A DNA stretch of 64,000 nucleotides. Origin: Cryoendolithus antarcticus (Eukaryota; Ascomycota; Dothideomycetes; Cladosporiales; Cladosporiaceae). The position numbers and the translations under genes are program-made. Below the pieces are notes generated by a model. It did no database searches. It worked only from the letters and a program-made list of their open reading frames with translations, and was not told where the DNA came from. Location of the stretch: assembly GCA_002077065.1 (NCBI GenBank), contig NAJO01000019.1, positions 1 to 64,000 of the forward strand. The letters are read 5' to 3'. This document shows, one piece after another, positions 54,001-64,000 of the stretch. Every line of letters begins with the position of its first letter. Position 1 is the stretch's first letter.

Positions 54001-56051
54001 ATATGATATTAAGATCAAGAAGGAAGAGCGTCGTATCTTGGACCATGTCGATGGCTGGGTCAAGCCTGGTACCCTGACTGCACTCATGGGTGTGTCTGGA
54101 GCTGGCAAGACTACTTTGCTGGACGTACTCGCTACGCGGGTCACTATGGGTGTTGTCTCCGGCGAGATGCTTGTTGATGGTCGCCAGCGTGACGAGTCTT
54201 TTCAGCGGAAGACTGGCTACGTGCAACAGCAGGACTTGCACCTGCAGACTACAACAGTACGAGAGGCCCTTATTTTCAGCGCAGTACTGCGCCAGCCTGC
54301 AGATGTGTCACGCAAGGACAAGCTGGCCTACGTTGAGGAGGTCATCAAGCTGCTGGATATGGAGGAATACGCTGATGCTGTCGTTGGTGTCCCAGGTGAG
54401 GGCTTGAATGTCGAACAGAGGAAGAGACTGACCATCGGCGTTGAGCTCGCTGCGAAGCCGGAGCTCCTACTGTTCCTCGATGAACCCTCCAGCGGACTAG
54501 ACAGTCAGACTTCGTACGCGATTCTCGACCTCCTTGAGAAGCTCGCTAAGTCCGGCCAAGCCATTCTCTGTACTATTCACCAGCCCTCTGCTATACTCTT
54601 CCAACGCTTTGACCGCCTACTCTTTCTTGCAAAAGGCGGTCAGACGGTCTACTTCGGTACCGTAGGCGAGGGCTCACACGTCCTCACCTCCTACTTCGAG
54701 CGCAACGGCGCACACAAGTGCCCTCCCGACGCGAATCCCGCCGAATGGATGCTGGAAGTCATCGGCGCCGCCCCTGGTACCACCACCGACATTGACTGGC
54801 ATCGAACGTGGCGCCAAAGTCCAGAGTATACTGAGACACACCGCTACCTTGACCACCTACGCGTCGAACGACCGAAGGAAGTTCCGGAGCGTACTGTGCA
54901 GAACGACAAACTGTCATACCGCGAATTTGCCGCACCCTTTGGCACTCAGCTCTATGAAGTCACACACCGAGTCTTCCAGCAGTACTGGCGCACACCCTCC
55001 TACATCTACTCGAAGGTAGCACTCTGCCTTTTCTCTTCGCTCTTCATCGGTTTTACATTCTACAAAGCGCCACTCACGCAACAAGGCCTGCAGAACCAGT
55101 TATTCAGCATATTCATGCTGTTTACGATTTTTGGGCAATTAGTGCAGCAGATCATGCCAAACTTCGTCGTGCAGAGAAGTCTGTATGAGGCAAGAGAGCG
55201 ACCGAGCAGGACTTATAGCTGGCAGAGCTTCATTGTTGCGAACGTCTTCGTGGAGATACCTTGGAATGCGCTGATGGGTGTGATCATCTTCTTCTGCATA
55301 TACTACCCGATTGGGCTGTACCAGAACGCGGTGCCCACTGGAGAAGTGAAAGAAAGAGGAGCGTTGTTCTTCGCTTTCGTTATACAGTTTCTGCTGTTCA
55401 GTAAGCACTCTCCTCCTTCACCTGAACATTATAAGCAGCTTGCTGACCCACATTCTAGCTTCGACTTTTACCAGCGCAGTCATAGCCGGTATCGACACGG
55501 CCGAAGCTGGCGGTAACATTGCCAACTTGATGTTCTCGCTCACGCTCATCTTTTGCGGTGTCCTCGCCACACCGACTTCATTGCCAGGCTTTTGGGTCAG
55601 TATCTCTATATGTAATTCGCAGTAGATTCCAAACTAACAGCCACCGCAGATCTTCATGTACCGAGTCTCTCCGTTCACCTACCTCGTGAATGGTATGCTT
55701 GCTGTCGGTGTCGCCAACCAAGAGGTCATCTGCGCCGACAACGAGTACGTGCGCTTCCAGCCCACGCCCTCTACAACCTGCGGGCAATACATGGCACCCT
55801 ACATCTCGCAGGCTGGCGGGTATCTGGCCGATCCGAACGCTACCCAAGACTGCTCTTACTGTACATTTGCCGATACCAACGTCTTTCTCAGCGCGGTGGC
55901 GAGCAATTACAGTGAGAGGTACAGGAACCTGGGCATCATATTTGCGTTCATCTTCGTGAACATGTTCGCGGCGGTGTTCTTCTATTGGCTGGCGCGGGTG
56001 CCGAAGAAGCAGAAGGTTGCGACCGAAGCGAAGTCGAAGAAGGAGGCGTAG
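51082..56051 (+). CDS. PDR/ABCG full-size ABC transporter (drug efflux type)
   Basis: Five exons, 51082-53409, 53466-53684, 53738-55400, 55459-55595 and 55650-56051, with introns of 53-58 nt; 1582 residues. The start has a CCACCATG context. The order is NBD-TMD-NBD-TMD (reverse ABCG layout). NBD1 has the fungal PDR-type degenerate Walker [10 protein letters not shown] (Cys for Lys) at 277, signature [13 protein letters not shown], and [11 protein letters not shown] instead of a catalytic Walker B Glu. NBD2 has the normal Walker [10 protein letters not shown] near 967 but a degenerate LNVEQRKR signature and an intact [14 protein letters not shown]. So one composite ATP site should be active. 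Six-span membrane domains follow each NBD; Cys-rich loops (NEYVRF to DCSYCTF) precede the last helix. Family members at the plasma membrane export azoles and other lipophilic compounds. Confidence 0.96.
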
Positions 56052-56482
56052 GGTCACTCCGCGTTGTGTAGACTAAGTTGAGGTCATGCGTACTATATCA
56101 ATTAGCAACTAGAAAATAGACTCGATCCGACTGAGGTCTATAGACGTGAGGAGCATGTCGATGTGTGCGAAGTTGAAGAAGCCGGGGTTTACCTCCGCTA
56201 TAGTGATAGTCTAGGATGACCTGTGCTAGTGTGATTCCATGCACGAGTCTCTTTCTGAGCCTGTCTAGCCGATGGCAGAGTGTTCTCCCGTCATTAGTCA
56301 ACAGCTATCAGGTGCTCACACCGACGGGACTTGTAAGGCAAATGTCGCTTGTCGCAATACGGTCGATATAGACTTCAGCTACGGTCGACAGCGGTAAAGA
56401 AGATTTTCAGACTTCCGAAAGAGCGAGGGTAATCTTCGAATCATTCGTACTCTATCCGTGTATGGTAATCAGGAAGTACGAT
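56052..56482. other. Convergent intergenic region
   Basis: 3' flanks of the ABC transporter (+) and the TatD gene (-). No gene recognised. Confidence 0.5.
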
Positions 56483-57653
56483 TCATCGATGCGCATCGCC
56501 ATTCATCAATGGTGAACCCTCTCCCAGACCAAACATGCGAACGGAGTTCTGGAACGCTGCTTCGCACACCTCCTCCACACTGACCTCTTTGATCGCAGCC
56601 ACAGCATACGCCACCTGCGATATTGCACACGGCTCATTCCTTCCCTTCACCATGTACTCCGAGCTCCACTTCTCCTTCTTCACAGCCTTGGGTAGCTTCG
56701 GTGCATCTGTCAAGTACTTTGCGCTAGCATGACTCGGTCGAATCTCGCACCAAGGTCCATCTGTCTCGATCTGTAATCGCTCTAGGGGAACCTCCCTCAC
56801 CACAGCGACATTCTCCTCAGTCTTCATGGAGCAGCCATTGATACCGATATCGAAGCCGAGCGAGACAAGGTGTCGCATTTCCTCCATGGTGCCGGTGAAT
56901 GAATGCACCAGGCCACGCTTGGGCAGCTTGTTCAGTCGTGCACTGAGTAGAGCAGCGAAATCCTCAGCTGCTGCGCGCGAGTGCAAGAACAAGGGCATTT
57001 GCAGCTTTATGGCCAGTTCAAGCTGTTGCTCGAATGTTCGTATTTGCGTCTCCTTGTCGCAGTAGTGCAGTCGATCGTAGTCCAATCCGATCTCGCCAAA
57101 GGCCGTGACGTTTCCGTCACTCTTACCCTTGACAGCCAGATCTCTTAACTGATTGAGCAGATCTGATGCCCCGCCTGGATGCGTCTCGAACTTCTTCGCT
57201 GAGCAAGGATGAACGCCCACAGTCGCGTAACACAGGCCAGGGTAATCTTTGGCGAGAGCGATGGCTGCTTTCGACTGCTCCAGATCAGAGCCTGTGATCA
57301 TCATCTTGCGCACACCCGTTCCCAGAGCACGCTGGATGACGTGCTGTAGATCGTCTTCATGGCGACGGCGATCGTCATGGAGGCCTCGAAAGATGGGATC
57401 CGAGAGGTTGATGCCGATCTGGCTGCAGTAGGTCAGAATATGTTTTAGAAAGACCAGGGGGAGCAGAGCAACTGACATCTGCGTATCTCAAGGAGGGTCT
57501 GTCTGGAGTATTGGGCACGCGCAAGGCGCTAAGACCTGCCGTGAGAGGATCGGGGACGCTCGACTCCATCATGGGGGTGGCAAAGACAAAGTGGTGAGAT
57601 GGGACAGGAGATCGGAGGGCAGAGAACAAAGTTCTTGCTGGGAGACGCGTCAT
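56483..57653 (-). CDS. TatD-family metal-dependent DNase
   Basis: Two exons, 57653-57477 and 57418-56483 (58-nt intron), 370 residues. Splicing gives RYAD joined to IGINLSDPIFRG, the normal start of the eukaryotic TatD barrel. Metal and active-site residues are visible: FGEIGLDYDR (Glu), LPLFLHSRAA-type His, GLVHSFTG (His) and ETDGPWCEIRPSHA (Asp). TatD enzymes are 3'-5' exonucleases; in yeast the homologue takes part in DNA fragmentation during cell death. The first ATG at 57653 adds an Arg-rich, acid-free peptide MTRLPARTLFSALRSPVPSHH that could target mitochondria; a second start further in (MMESSVPDP) would give a cytosolic form. Confidence 0.92.
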
Positions 57654-58494
57654 CAACGCACACTCAATGGTCCAACCGTATCCATTGTTTCCTGCGCTCA
57701 ATGTTCGAGGACCGCATTTGACGATGCACTCATACGTGTAGCTGGGAAGGGGTCTGGAAGGGCTTAGTCATCTGAGAACGAGTCATTGGGCGACGAGAGA
57801 GGTCGTCCAACGAGTCCTCCGTGTTCCACTGCTAGATTTCATCCGGCACATCTCCCGTGATCGATCTTGGCAGCGGCACGACCGACTTGTTTGCTACGAT
57901 TGCTGCCCTTCCTTATCCAACCATCTGCGCATGCTCCCGGTGATGCGTTCCCTTCGGACAGGCCAGTTGACTTGCCACTACTGCAGATCAACTCTGGGGA
58001 GTATGCTTCCCACGAGACTGGGCAGACAAGACAGCGGCAACTGTAGTGGAGGTGGCTTGCCTGGAGGCTCATGCAACCAACGGCGAAGACTCAGATGTCA
58101 GAATGGTCTGTCAGTGTTGTGTCTGTCCTAATGCACTGCGAAGACCCTGTGAGATCGCCTTAGCACAGTGCAAAGGATTCAGTCTGAGGCCATGAATGCG
58201 GGCCAGGTACCTACACATAGCGGCTGAACTAGACATCTCTAGGGCCACCGACGGCATTGCTAGGGAACTGATCAGACAAAGAAGGAAGAAACGTCACTTC
58301 TAGAAGCACATCAATGCGGCCTACTCTGATCTGCGCAGGCTCTGAGACTATCTTGTTGGGTCCCACGTGCTGCAGAGACTCATAGCACTCATAGTGTGTG
58401 ATCGTAAGTTTGGTGAGTTGGTATAAGAGAGCAAGGTTGCACTCTCCAATACGTGGAAGTTCCCGTCATTCTCAAACTCTCCCTTCAAGGGACC
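57654..58494. other. Divergent intergenic region
   Basis: Promoters of TatD (-) and the Ser/Thr-rich gene (+). The boundary between the housekeeping part and the accessory part of the window lies here. No gene recognised. Confidence 0.5.
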
Positions 58495-60251
58495 ATGCCT
58501 GCTGTCGGGGTCATCGCCAAGGAGGTGACTTGTGTCATCTCCGGTATTTTGCTGGTCTCTGACATTAACAATCCACTTACAAAGCTATGCAAGACCAAGA
58601 CAACGATCACGGTGACTTCTACTAGCACTTCCAAGAGTAGCTCTTGCAGCACATCTTTCAGCACCACCAAGAGTTCAACATTGAGTACTTCTACCTTGAA
58701 GGGCTCGTCTATCGGTGTTTCCTCTACTGCGCCAACCACGAACTCAGTTGGAACGTCAACAAGCATAGTTCTACTGAACAGCTCGACTTTGACAGCCCCG
58801 TCGACAACCTCCAGCGCTCCCACTACGACCTCATCGAGTACCTCCAGTGTGCCCACAACGACCTCATCGACCTCGAGCACGGTTCTTACAACCAGTACTT
58901 CAACTCTCTCCTCGACAACGTTAACTACCAGTGCTACTCCAGGCAGTTCCAGTACTATAAGTTCCACAAGTGCTGTTCCGACGACGACCACTCCAAGCTC
59001 GTCGAGTGCTGTCCCAACGACGACCACTTCCAGCTCTTCGAGCGCTGTCCCGATCACGACCACTACTAGTTCATCAACCTCGAGCAGCGTTGTTCCTACT
59101 AGCACCTCGTCCAGCACTCCAGATGTGCCAACGACTTCAAGCGCCATTCCGACCATGACGAGCTCTCCAGTCGTGATCACTTCGTCCAGTACGACTTCGT
59201 TAACCAGCGCTGCGATGCCAACCGGTGGCGATGCCTTCAACTGCCCGGCCGGGCTTCCCTGTTCGTGCCAGAACACGACTGCCATCGCTGATACTTGCTC
59301 TTTTGAGTCCCCTGGTGGATTGATCTTGCAGACCCAATTCTGGTAAGTCGACCCCTCCATGGCCAGTGAGGCTGAAAACACATTCGCAGTGCGGTTCATT
59401 ATAGCACAAGCACTTGCAGCCTGTTGATGAGAGCGCAAGAGATCATGGCTGACATCTTGCAGGGACGCCCATCGATGAGCTATGGTACTACTTCTACGGT
59501 AAGACCATGATGCTTCGAAGGTCTAAAGTTTGATACGTTCTGACACAATTGATCATCGTAGTACAAGGCAGCGTTCAAGAGAGCAACCTCCAGCCTACAC
59601 AATTCGGGTCCTCGAGCTGCACAGCACCTTTCTACTACTACCCCAAGGGCTATGTACCTCCGAAAGCGTCGCTCACATCAGTAGTTGATCATAAAACTGA
59701 CGAATTCGTAGTCCTTCGACCAAGACGACCACAGCAGGACCGACCGCCACGGCGTGGACCACAGCAGGACCGAACGCTACGGCGTGCAGCACCGCTACCG
59801 CCACACCATTCGCTGGCAAGGGCTGCGTCTACGTGTACAATAGCGCAGGGACCCAGCAAGGATTCCTTATCTCCGCTGGCAAATGGGTCAGTCGCTTCCA
59901 CACCACTCCTCCCACCAGAATAAACAGAGCACACGCTGACGTCCCTCACAGCACAACATCGCTGGCACTCCTGCCACATACACCTCTTCCTCCATCACAG
60001 GCCAAGGTCCCTTCACACTTACAACCAGTAAGAGTCTCTGCGGTATCAAGGCGGACAACTCGCTCCTTTGCGGCGCTTCCATCACAACTGGAGCGCAGTT
60101 CTACAGCAATGGCAGTCTCTTGCAGTACGGAGACTCCAGCTATTTCAGCGCCGCGACGACGCCATCAGGGCAGACGCAGGGCACGCTGTTTGCGGACGAT
60201 GCGATGGCAGTCTATGTCACTCTATCGTGGGTGCCGAGATGTCAGTCGTAG
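58495..60251 (+). CDS. Ser/Thr-rich protein with remnant RNase T2 fold, catalytic core absent
   Basis: From ATG 58495 the first exon encodes a Ser/Thr stalk of about 220 residues with tandem AVPTTTT-SSSSS-like units, then FNCPAGLPCSCQNTT and SPGGLILQTQFW, which resemble the beginning of a mature fungal RNase T2. Later exons 59463-59498, 59562-59667, 59712-59886 and 59952-60251 encode IDELWYYFYVQGSVQ and YYYPKGY, like the last strands of that core, then GFLISAGKW and PFTLTTSKSLCGI, like the C-terminal extension. The catalytic segments (HGLWP and EWxKHG type) are missing: only about 120 nt lie between the two halves. The obvious donor GTAAGT at 59343 is out of phase with exon 2; a weaker donor at 59315 (GTGGAT) gives a continuous 478-residue frame. 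It may be a non-enzymatic wall protein or a decaying gene. Confidence 0.55.
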
Positions 60252-60588
60252 CAGCTAGATATAGGCAGGTGTCAATGCGGAATCATATTTTACGATCTGC
60301 ACATGTTAAGCTGATGAGTCATCCGGCCATCACAACGCCGCGTCGCTCTTCCTGCCATTACTCGTCTTCCATGCACCACATGAACTATCCAACTTGTTCC
60401 CAGCACCCACGCAGCTTCCAGAGCTGTTAGCTGGGCGCAATACCATGCTGCCGCAACTTTGTTCTCCTGCTCCGAAAGATCGCTGTTATATGCGAAGCAG
60501 CTTACACTGGTTGGCTGGTGCATGAGGTACGGCTGATAACATCGGCCTTATTCGCAAACGTGTTTGGCCAGTAGAGTGATCATCGAGG
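60252..60588. other. Intergenic region upstream of HET locus
   Basis: 3' flank of the Ser/Thr-rich gene and presumed promoter of the HET-domain locus. Confidence 0.45.
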
Positions 60589-62500
60589 ATGTGGTTACTG
60601 AAGACCTGGGACCGTACACTTGTCCAATTCCAAGCCAGCAGCAGCGTGCGAAATGCAATTCTGTCACACACGTGGAACGGTGATGATGAAGCTACATTCG
60701 CGGAGGTGAAGAATGGCTGCGACATGGACGCTCCTCGCTTCGACAAAGTCAGAATGACTTGCAGTCAGGCTGCAAAGGACGGCTATGACTACGCGTGGGT
60801 GGACTCATGCTGCATCAACAGAGATAGCCTCACCGAGCTCGCGGAGGCGATCAACAGTATGTGGCGCCGGTATTACGATGCAGCAGTCTGCTATGTCTTC
60901 CTCTCGGACCTCGATCCAGCTTGTCCGGTGCTTGAGGATGTGGCGTCCATATTCTGTATCGAGGGAACTCGCGCCGCTACGGCCGATTGGGTACGAGCTT
61001 TTGCAGTCTGCAGGTGGTTCAGCCGTGCTTGAACCTTGCAGGAGCTTCTAGCGTCTAAAGATGTCAATTTCTACTGTGCATCAGTATCCTCAACCGACGA
61101 TGGAGGCCTTTGGGGATTTGTGGGGTATAAACATAGTCTGGTCAGAACTCTATGGGAGATCACAGGCATCGACCTCCTCGCTTTGCAAGACCGCGACTCA
61201 CTGACCCGTTTCGTCACAGCGCTCAAGATGTACTGGGCTTCACGAAGAAAAACGATTAAGATCGAGGATCGAGCCTATTCACTGCTGGGTCTGTTCAACA
61301 TCCACATGCCGCTCTTATACGGCGAGGGCGATAAAGCCTTTGTCCGCCTCCAGGAAGAGATAATACAAAAGAGACTGGACCATTCCATTTTTGCTTGGGA
61401 TACTACACGGTTCGACCCTGCCCAGTCTGCGGATCTGCTGTTCGCGAATAGTCCCGAGAAGTTCGCCTTGACAGGTCGATGGATGACTCGATGGCACTGG
61501 TCAAGCTACGAATCGGCCCTTTCGGTTGACTAACCAGGGTGTCCCATTCGAGAGTCTCGGACATGCGGCCTCTGCCGAGGGTGAGCATTTTGCCGTGCTG
61601 AATGCCTGTCATGAGGATTCTGTTTGTGAAGCTATCGCCCTACGCTTGGAAAAGACCGACCATGGCTCTACAGCGAAGCCGTGCTGGTCACCACGTCGGT
61701 ATGATCGACTCGCCCGCCTTCCGTCCCGTGATATGACGATCGGCTCCATCGTACTGTGGCGTTATCGTACGACTAGCCTGTTGGCAGACCTTATGCCTCA
61801 GCCTAAGATTTGTATTGTGTCCCCATCGACATTGCAAATCCTGGCAGCATGGCCGAGGGCTTTGTGGAGTGTCGATAAGATGATGTTCCGAATTCCTCTG
61901 CAGCTGAAGCGAGACTTGCCTAGTGTCATTCATGCCGGTGCACTTTTGAGTGCTTCGGATAGCATGTCACTCTCACTAGTGGTGTTCTCTCTATCGCCAG
62001 CAGGCTCGAGTAATGTCTCAAACGACGCACGAAACCCTTTCGACTTCCGTATCGCTCTTGCGACGCTGGATATTGATTTAACGACGGTTACAAATGATAA
62101 TCCCGATACGAAGGCCACGAGAAGAACTCTATACGTAAGCTCCCAAAGCCTTATGTACACACGAAAACATCTTGTACTGACAATACAGGTTGACGACGCC
62201 CTGGAGATCTGTGCACTTGGAGATGCACTTCATCTTAGGCTTCCACACACGGTAAATGAAGCCGAAGCGGATAATGATCTATGTTATGTCTTCCACACTT
62301 CCGATGTTCTCGATCCATCTGTAAAGGCGAAACTCATTAGACGGACTGGCACTCTCCCCGGTAACGGCATTTTTCTCGACCTCTATCTTTCTCCCCCTAT
62401 AGTACACCGTGCCACCGTCGTCAGCCTGGGTGGCGCCCAGATCAAGAAGGCGTTCAGTCAGTTGACGACGAGACTAGGCATGTTGGGCGTCAAGCCATAG
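60589..62500 (+). pseudogene. HET-domain (heterokaryon incompatibility) gene with stop and frameshift
   Basis: The start MWLLKTWDRTLVQF and the HET hallmarks are clear: AILSHTWNGDDEATF, KVRMTCSQAAKDGYDYAWVDSCCINRDS, LAEAINSMWRRYYDAAVCYVFLSDL, then LQELLASKDVNFYCA, EDRAYSLLGLFNIHMPLLYGEGDKAFVRLQEEII and DHSIFAWDT. HET proteins trigger cell death on fusion of unlike hyphae. Two lesions interrupt the frame: TGA at 61030-61032 replaces the Trp expected in the conserved RWFSRxWTLQEL motif, and the frame closes at 61533 while similarity (LTNQGVPFESLG onward) continues in the +1 frame from 61526 to 62500. A probable intron lies at 62135-62188 (54 nt, CTGAC branch). The lesions could be real decay or, less likely, sequence errors. 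Confidence 0.8.
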
Positions 62501-63574
62501 CTGAGCGTGCCTGTACGAAGCTTCTGCGCCGACTAGCCTGTCCCTCGTAGATCAGAGGACCTCACTGCCGCTAAGCTTGCTTATTAGGTGCACCGGTCAC
62601 TGCTGGCACATCAGCATTGATCAGACCCAGCATTATCATCTACGGGGTACATCATACGACCTCACATACAATCATCGGGATCTCCTCAAAGTCAACGGGC
62701 TTGTCAGTCAGCTGTGGTTCTGCTACTCTGCAGCAGCCCAGTGGGCTGTGAGCGGAGATTTTGTGGACATGGTGCAGCGATGCGCAGCCACGAATGAGGA
62801 ATCTCAGGATCGTCCTCCGTGAATTGTTGCTGGGAATGGGGGTCGTAAGGCTGTTCTATGCAGTAAGGTCAGGCGTTCACAGCCATTCTGTCGAGCAATA
62901 TCACTCCCGGGGGTGTGCTGGCGATTTGACAGCGCACATCTGGTGCAGGTGTGGTGTGACATCGCTCCCTCCGCAACATCTTATTGCTCCTGAAGCTTGT
63001 GAGCGTTGACAACTAGCATGAATGGATATTTGAATTTTGTTGGATCTCTTCGATTCGGTTATCAAGTTACAGTTGGTGCTGTCGCGCTTCATTCACCTTT
63101 GCGAACCACGCAATCTCCAGCAAACAGTGACACTGCGCGATCTATAATCGAGCGGTCGACACTCAGGGGCTGAACGATCCTGATCAGCTGTCTCGAAGTT
63201 TGGAGGCGCTCTGATCGAACCATTGCTGCAGCATACCCTTGGCATGGCTTGAACGTGCTTACTTTACATGAAAGTCTAGACCCTATCGCAACATCGTGTT
63301 GCATACATTATGACATCCGCGAATGATCAACTACAACCTCCCAAGATGGTCTCAGCTGAGCGTCTCGGTGTGGCCGGGCACATCATCGTAATGGTTTCGA
63401 CGCCATGGGCTCGGTCAATATCGATGACTTGGGTATAAAGGTCGACCGCCTTCTCTTGCGCATCACACCAGTCCCTCCTTCACACAGCCGATCTCGCAAG
63501 GATCCTACTCGACTGAGACCATCCAAGACATACCTCTACACCTCTACCACGTACACGCACATTACTACGCATCG
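62501..63574. other. Intergenic region before the metallopeptidase
   Basis: About 1.1 kb with only short ORFs and no family similarity that I can see; it includes the promoter of the metallopeptidase gene. Confidence 0.45.
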
Positions 63575-64000
63575 ATGGCTCCGCCGTCCGCAACCATCGA
63601 TGAGACTGTCATCAGGGAGGATTATCCAAGCAAAGGAAGTACCACCACCACCAAGGTCGGCGCAGCCACCAATTGCAAGACTGTCGATACACTGGCGGTC
63701 GACTTCAGTGAAGTGAGGACCTGTACACAACTATCCTCGCCTGGCAAGACAACCGTTGTGGGCACGCAGTTCTCTGGTCCAGGAAGTGCAGCGCTCGACA
63801 ATCGAAAGCTTTGGCCAAACGGGACTACCCTGATGGTGAGCATCTTTGGGTACGTATCTCCCCTGGTTTGTCCTCAAGTCAAGCGGCCAGCATATTGACC
63901 ACATATGCTTAGCGCAAGCCCATTCGTTGAGTCCAAGATCAAACAGTTCGCCGTGGAGTGGTCCAACTTTGCCAACATCCAGTTCGTCTTCGTTGCTCCT
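63575..64000 (+). CDS. Astacin-like (M12A) zinc metallopeptidase, 5' part
   Basis: The gene runs off the window. Exon 1 is 63575-63849, a 63-nt intron follows (GTACGT donor, CTTAG acceptor), and exon 2 starts at 63913. The joined N-terminus ends KLWPNGTTLMVSIFGASPFVESKIKQFAVEWSNFANIQFVFV. The block LWPNGxTLxVxFxG followed by a helix and EWSxxANIxFxFV is the entry to astacin/zincin-type catalytic domains found in many fungal proteins; the HExxH zinc site would lie beyond the window. No signal peptide is evident at MAPPSATIDETV, so secretion is doubtful from this start. The family call is based on these motifs only. Confidence 0.65.

Noticed and set aside
58485..59438. Long antisense ORF (317 codons) opposite the Ser/Thr-rich gene, and a third open frame at 58644-59069
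   Set aside because: Codons of repeated Ser/Thr/Pro tracts have no stops on the other strand or in shifted frames; the Val/Glu/Leu-rich products are mirror images of the repeat and show no domain.
61500..61537. Intron GTCAAG...TAACCAG that might repair the HET frameshift
   Set aside because: Despite a good branch-like TTGACTAACCAG end, it is only 38 nt and joins in the wrong phase, so it does not restore the frame.

Overview
The window is nuclear DNA of a filamentous ascomycete (Pezizomycotina, most likely a Dothideomycete). Most genes carry short introns of about 45-60 nt with GTAAGT/GTATGT-like donors, CTGAC/CTAAC branch points and CAG/TAG acceptors. The gene content is typical of such fungi: a Zn2Cys6 regulator, a Dal5-like transporter, a PDR-type ABC pump, a HET-domain gene, and DUF3405 and DUF7598 proteins. 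I place 26 protein-coding loci and see no rRNA, tRNA, CRISPR array, insertion sequence or recognisable transposon. Exon coordinates in the entries were worked out by hand from splice signals and reading phase, and nearly every multi-exon model sums to a whole number of codons.

Layout. 0-6 kb: 3' end of a Nup133-like nucleoporin (+), a DUF3405 type II membrane protein (+), an Alba-domain protein (-). 6-13 kb: an AHC1-like C2H2 regulator (+), a four-exon Zn2Cys6 factor (-), a four-span DUF7598 membrane protein (-). 13-25 kb is a mostly plus-strand housekeeping run: SERF/4F5, sphingolipid delta-4 desaturase, cytochrome c oxidase subunit 8, Elongator ELP1, then an orphan protein (-) whose stop lies 11 nt from that of ELP1, a 2.8 kb empty stretch, and the TOR subunit LST8. 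25-31 kb: CCZ1 (-) and a six-exon MFS permease (-). 31-42 kb: ribosomal eL31 (+), polynucleotide kinase/3'-phosphatase (+), a 2.9 kb empty stretch, a Ser/Pro-rich orphan (+), ribosomal uS12/RPS23 (-), PTC5-type mitochondrial PP2C (+). 43-50 kb: a six-exon gene encoding a triple fusion enzyme (-), then RQC1/TCF25 (-). 51-57.6 kb: a five-exon PDR/ABCG transporter (+) and a TatD nuclease (-). 58-64 kb is accessory in character: a Ser/Thr-rich protein with remnants of an RNase T2 fold but no catalytic centre, a broken HET-domain gene, and the start of an astacin-like metallopeptidase cut by the window end.

The most unusual object is the 42989-46846 gene. Splicing joins an imidazolonepropionase-like amidohydrolase, a fumarylacetoacetate-hydrolase-fold enzyme and an alpha/beta hydrolase into one predicted 1068-residue protein, and all three active sites look intact. 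This would be a single-chain catabolic pathway. Its substrate cannot be read from the sequence. Other points of interest are two perfect inverted repeats with identical 8-nt spacers upstream of the ABC transporter, the core-less RNase T2 relative, and the decaying HET gene, whose stop codon lies inside a potential 51-nt in-frame intron.
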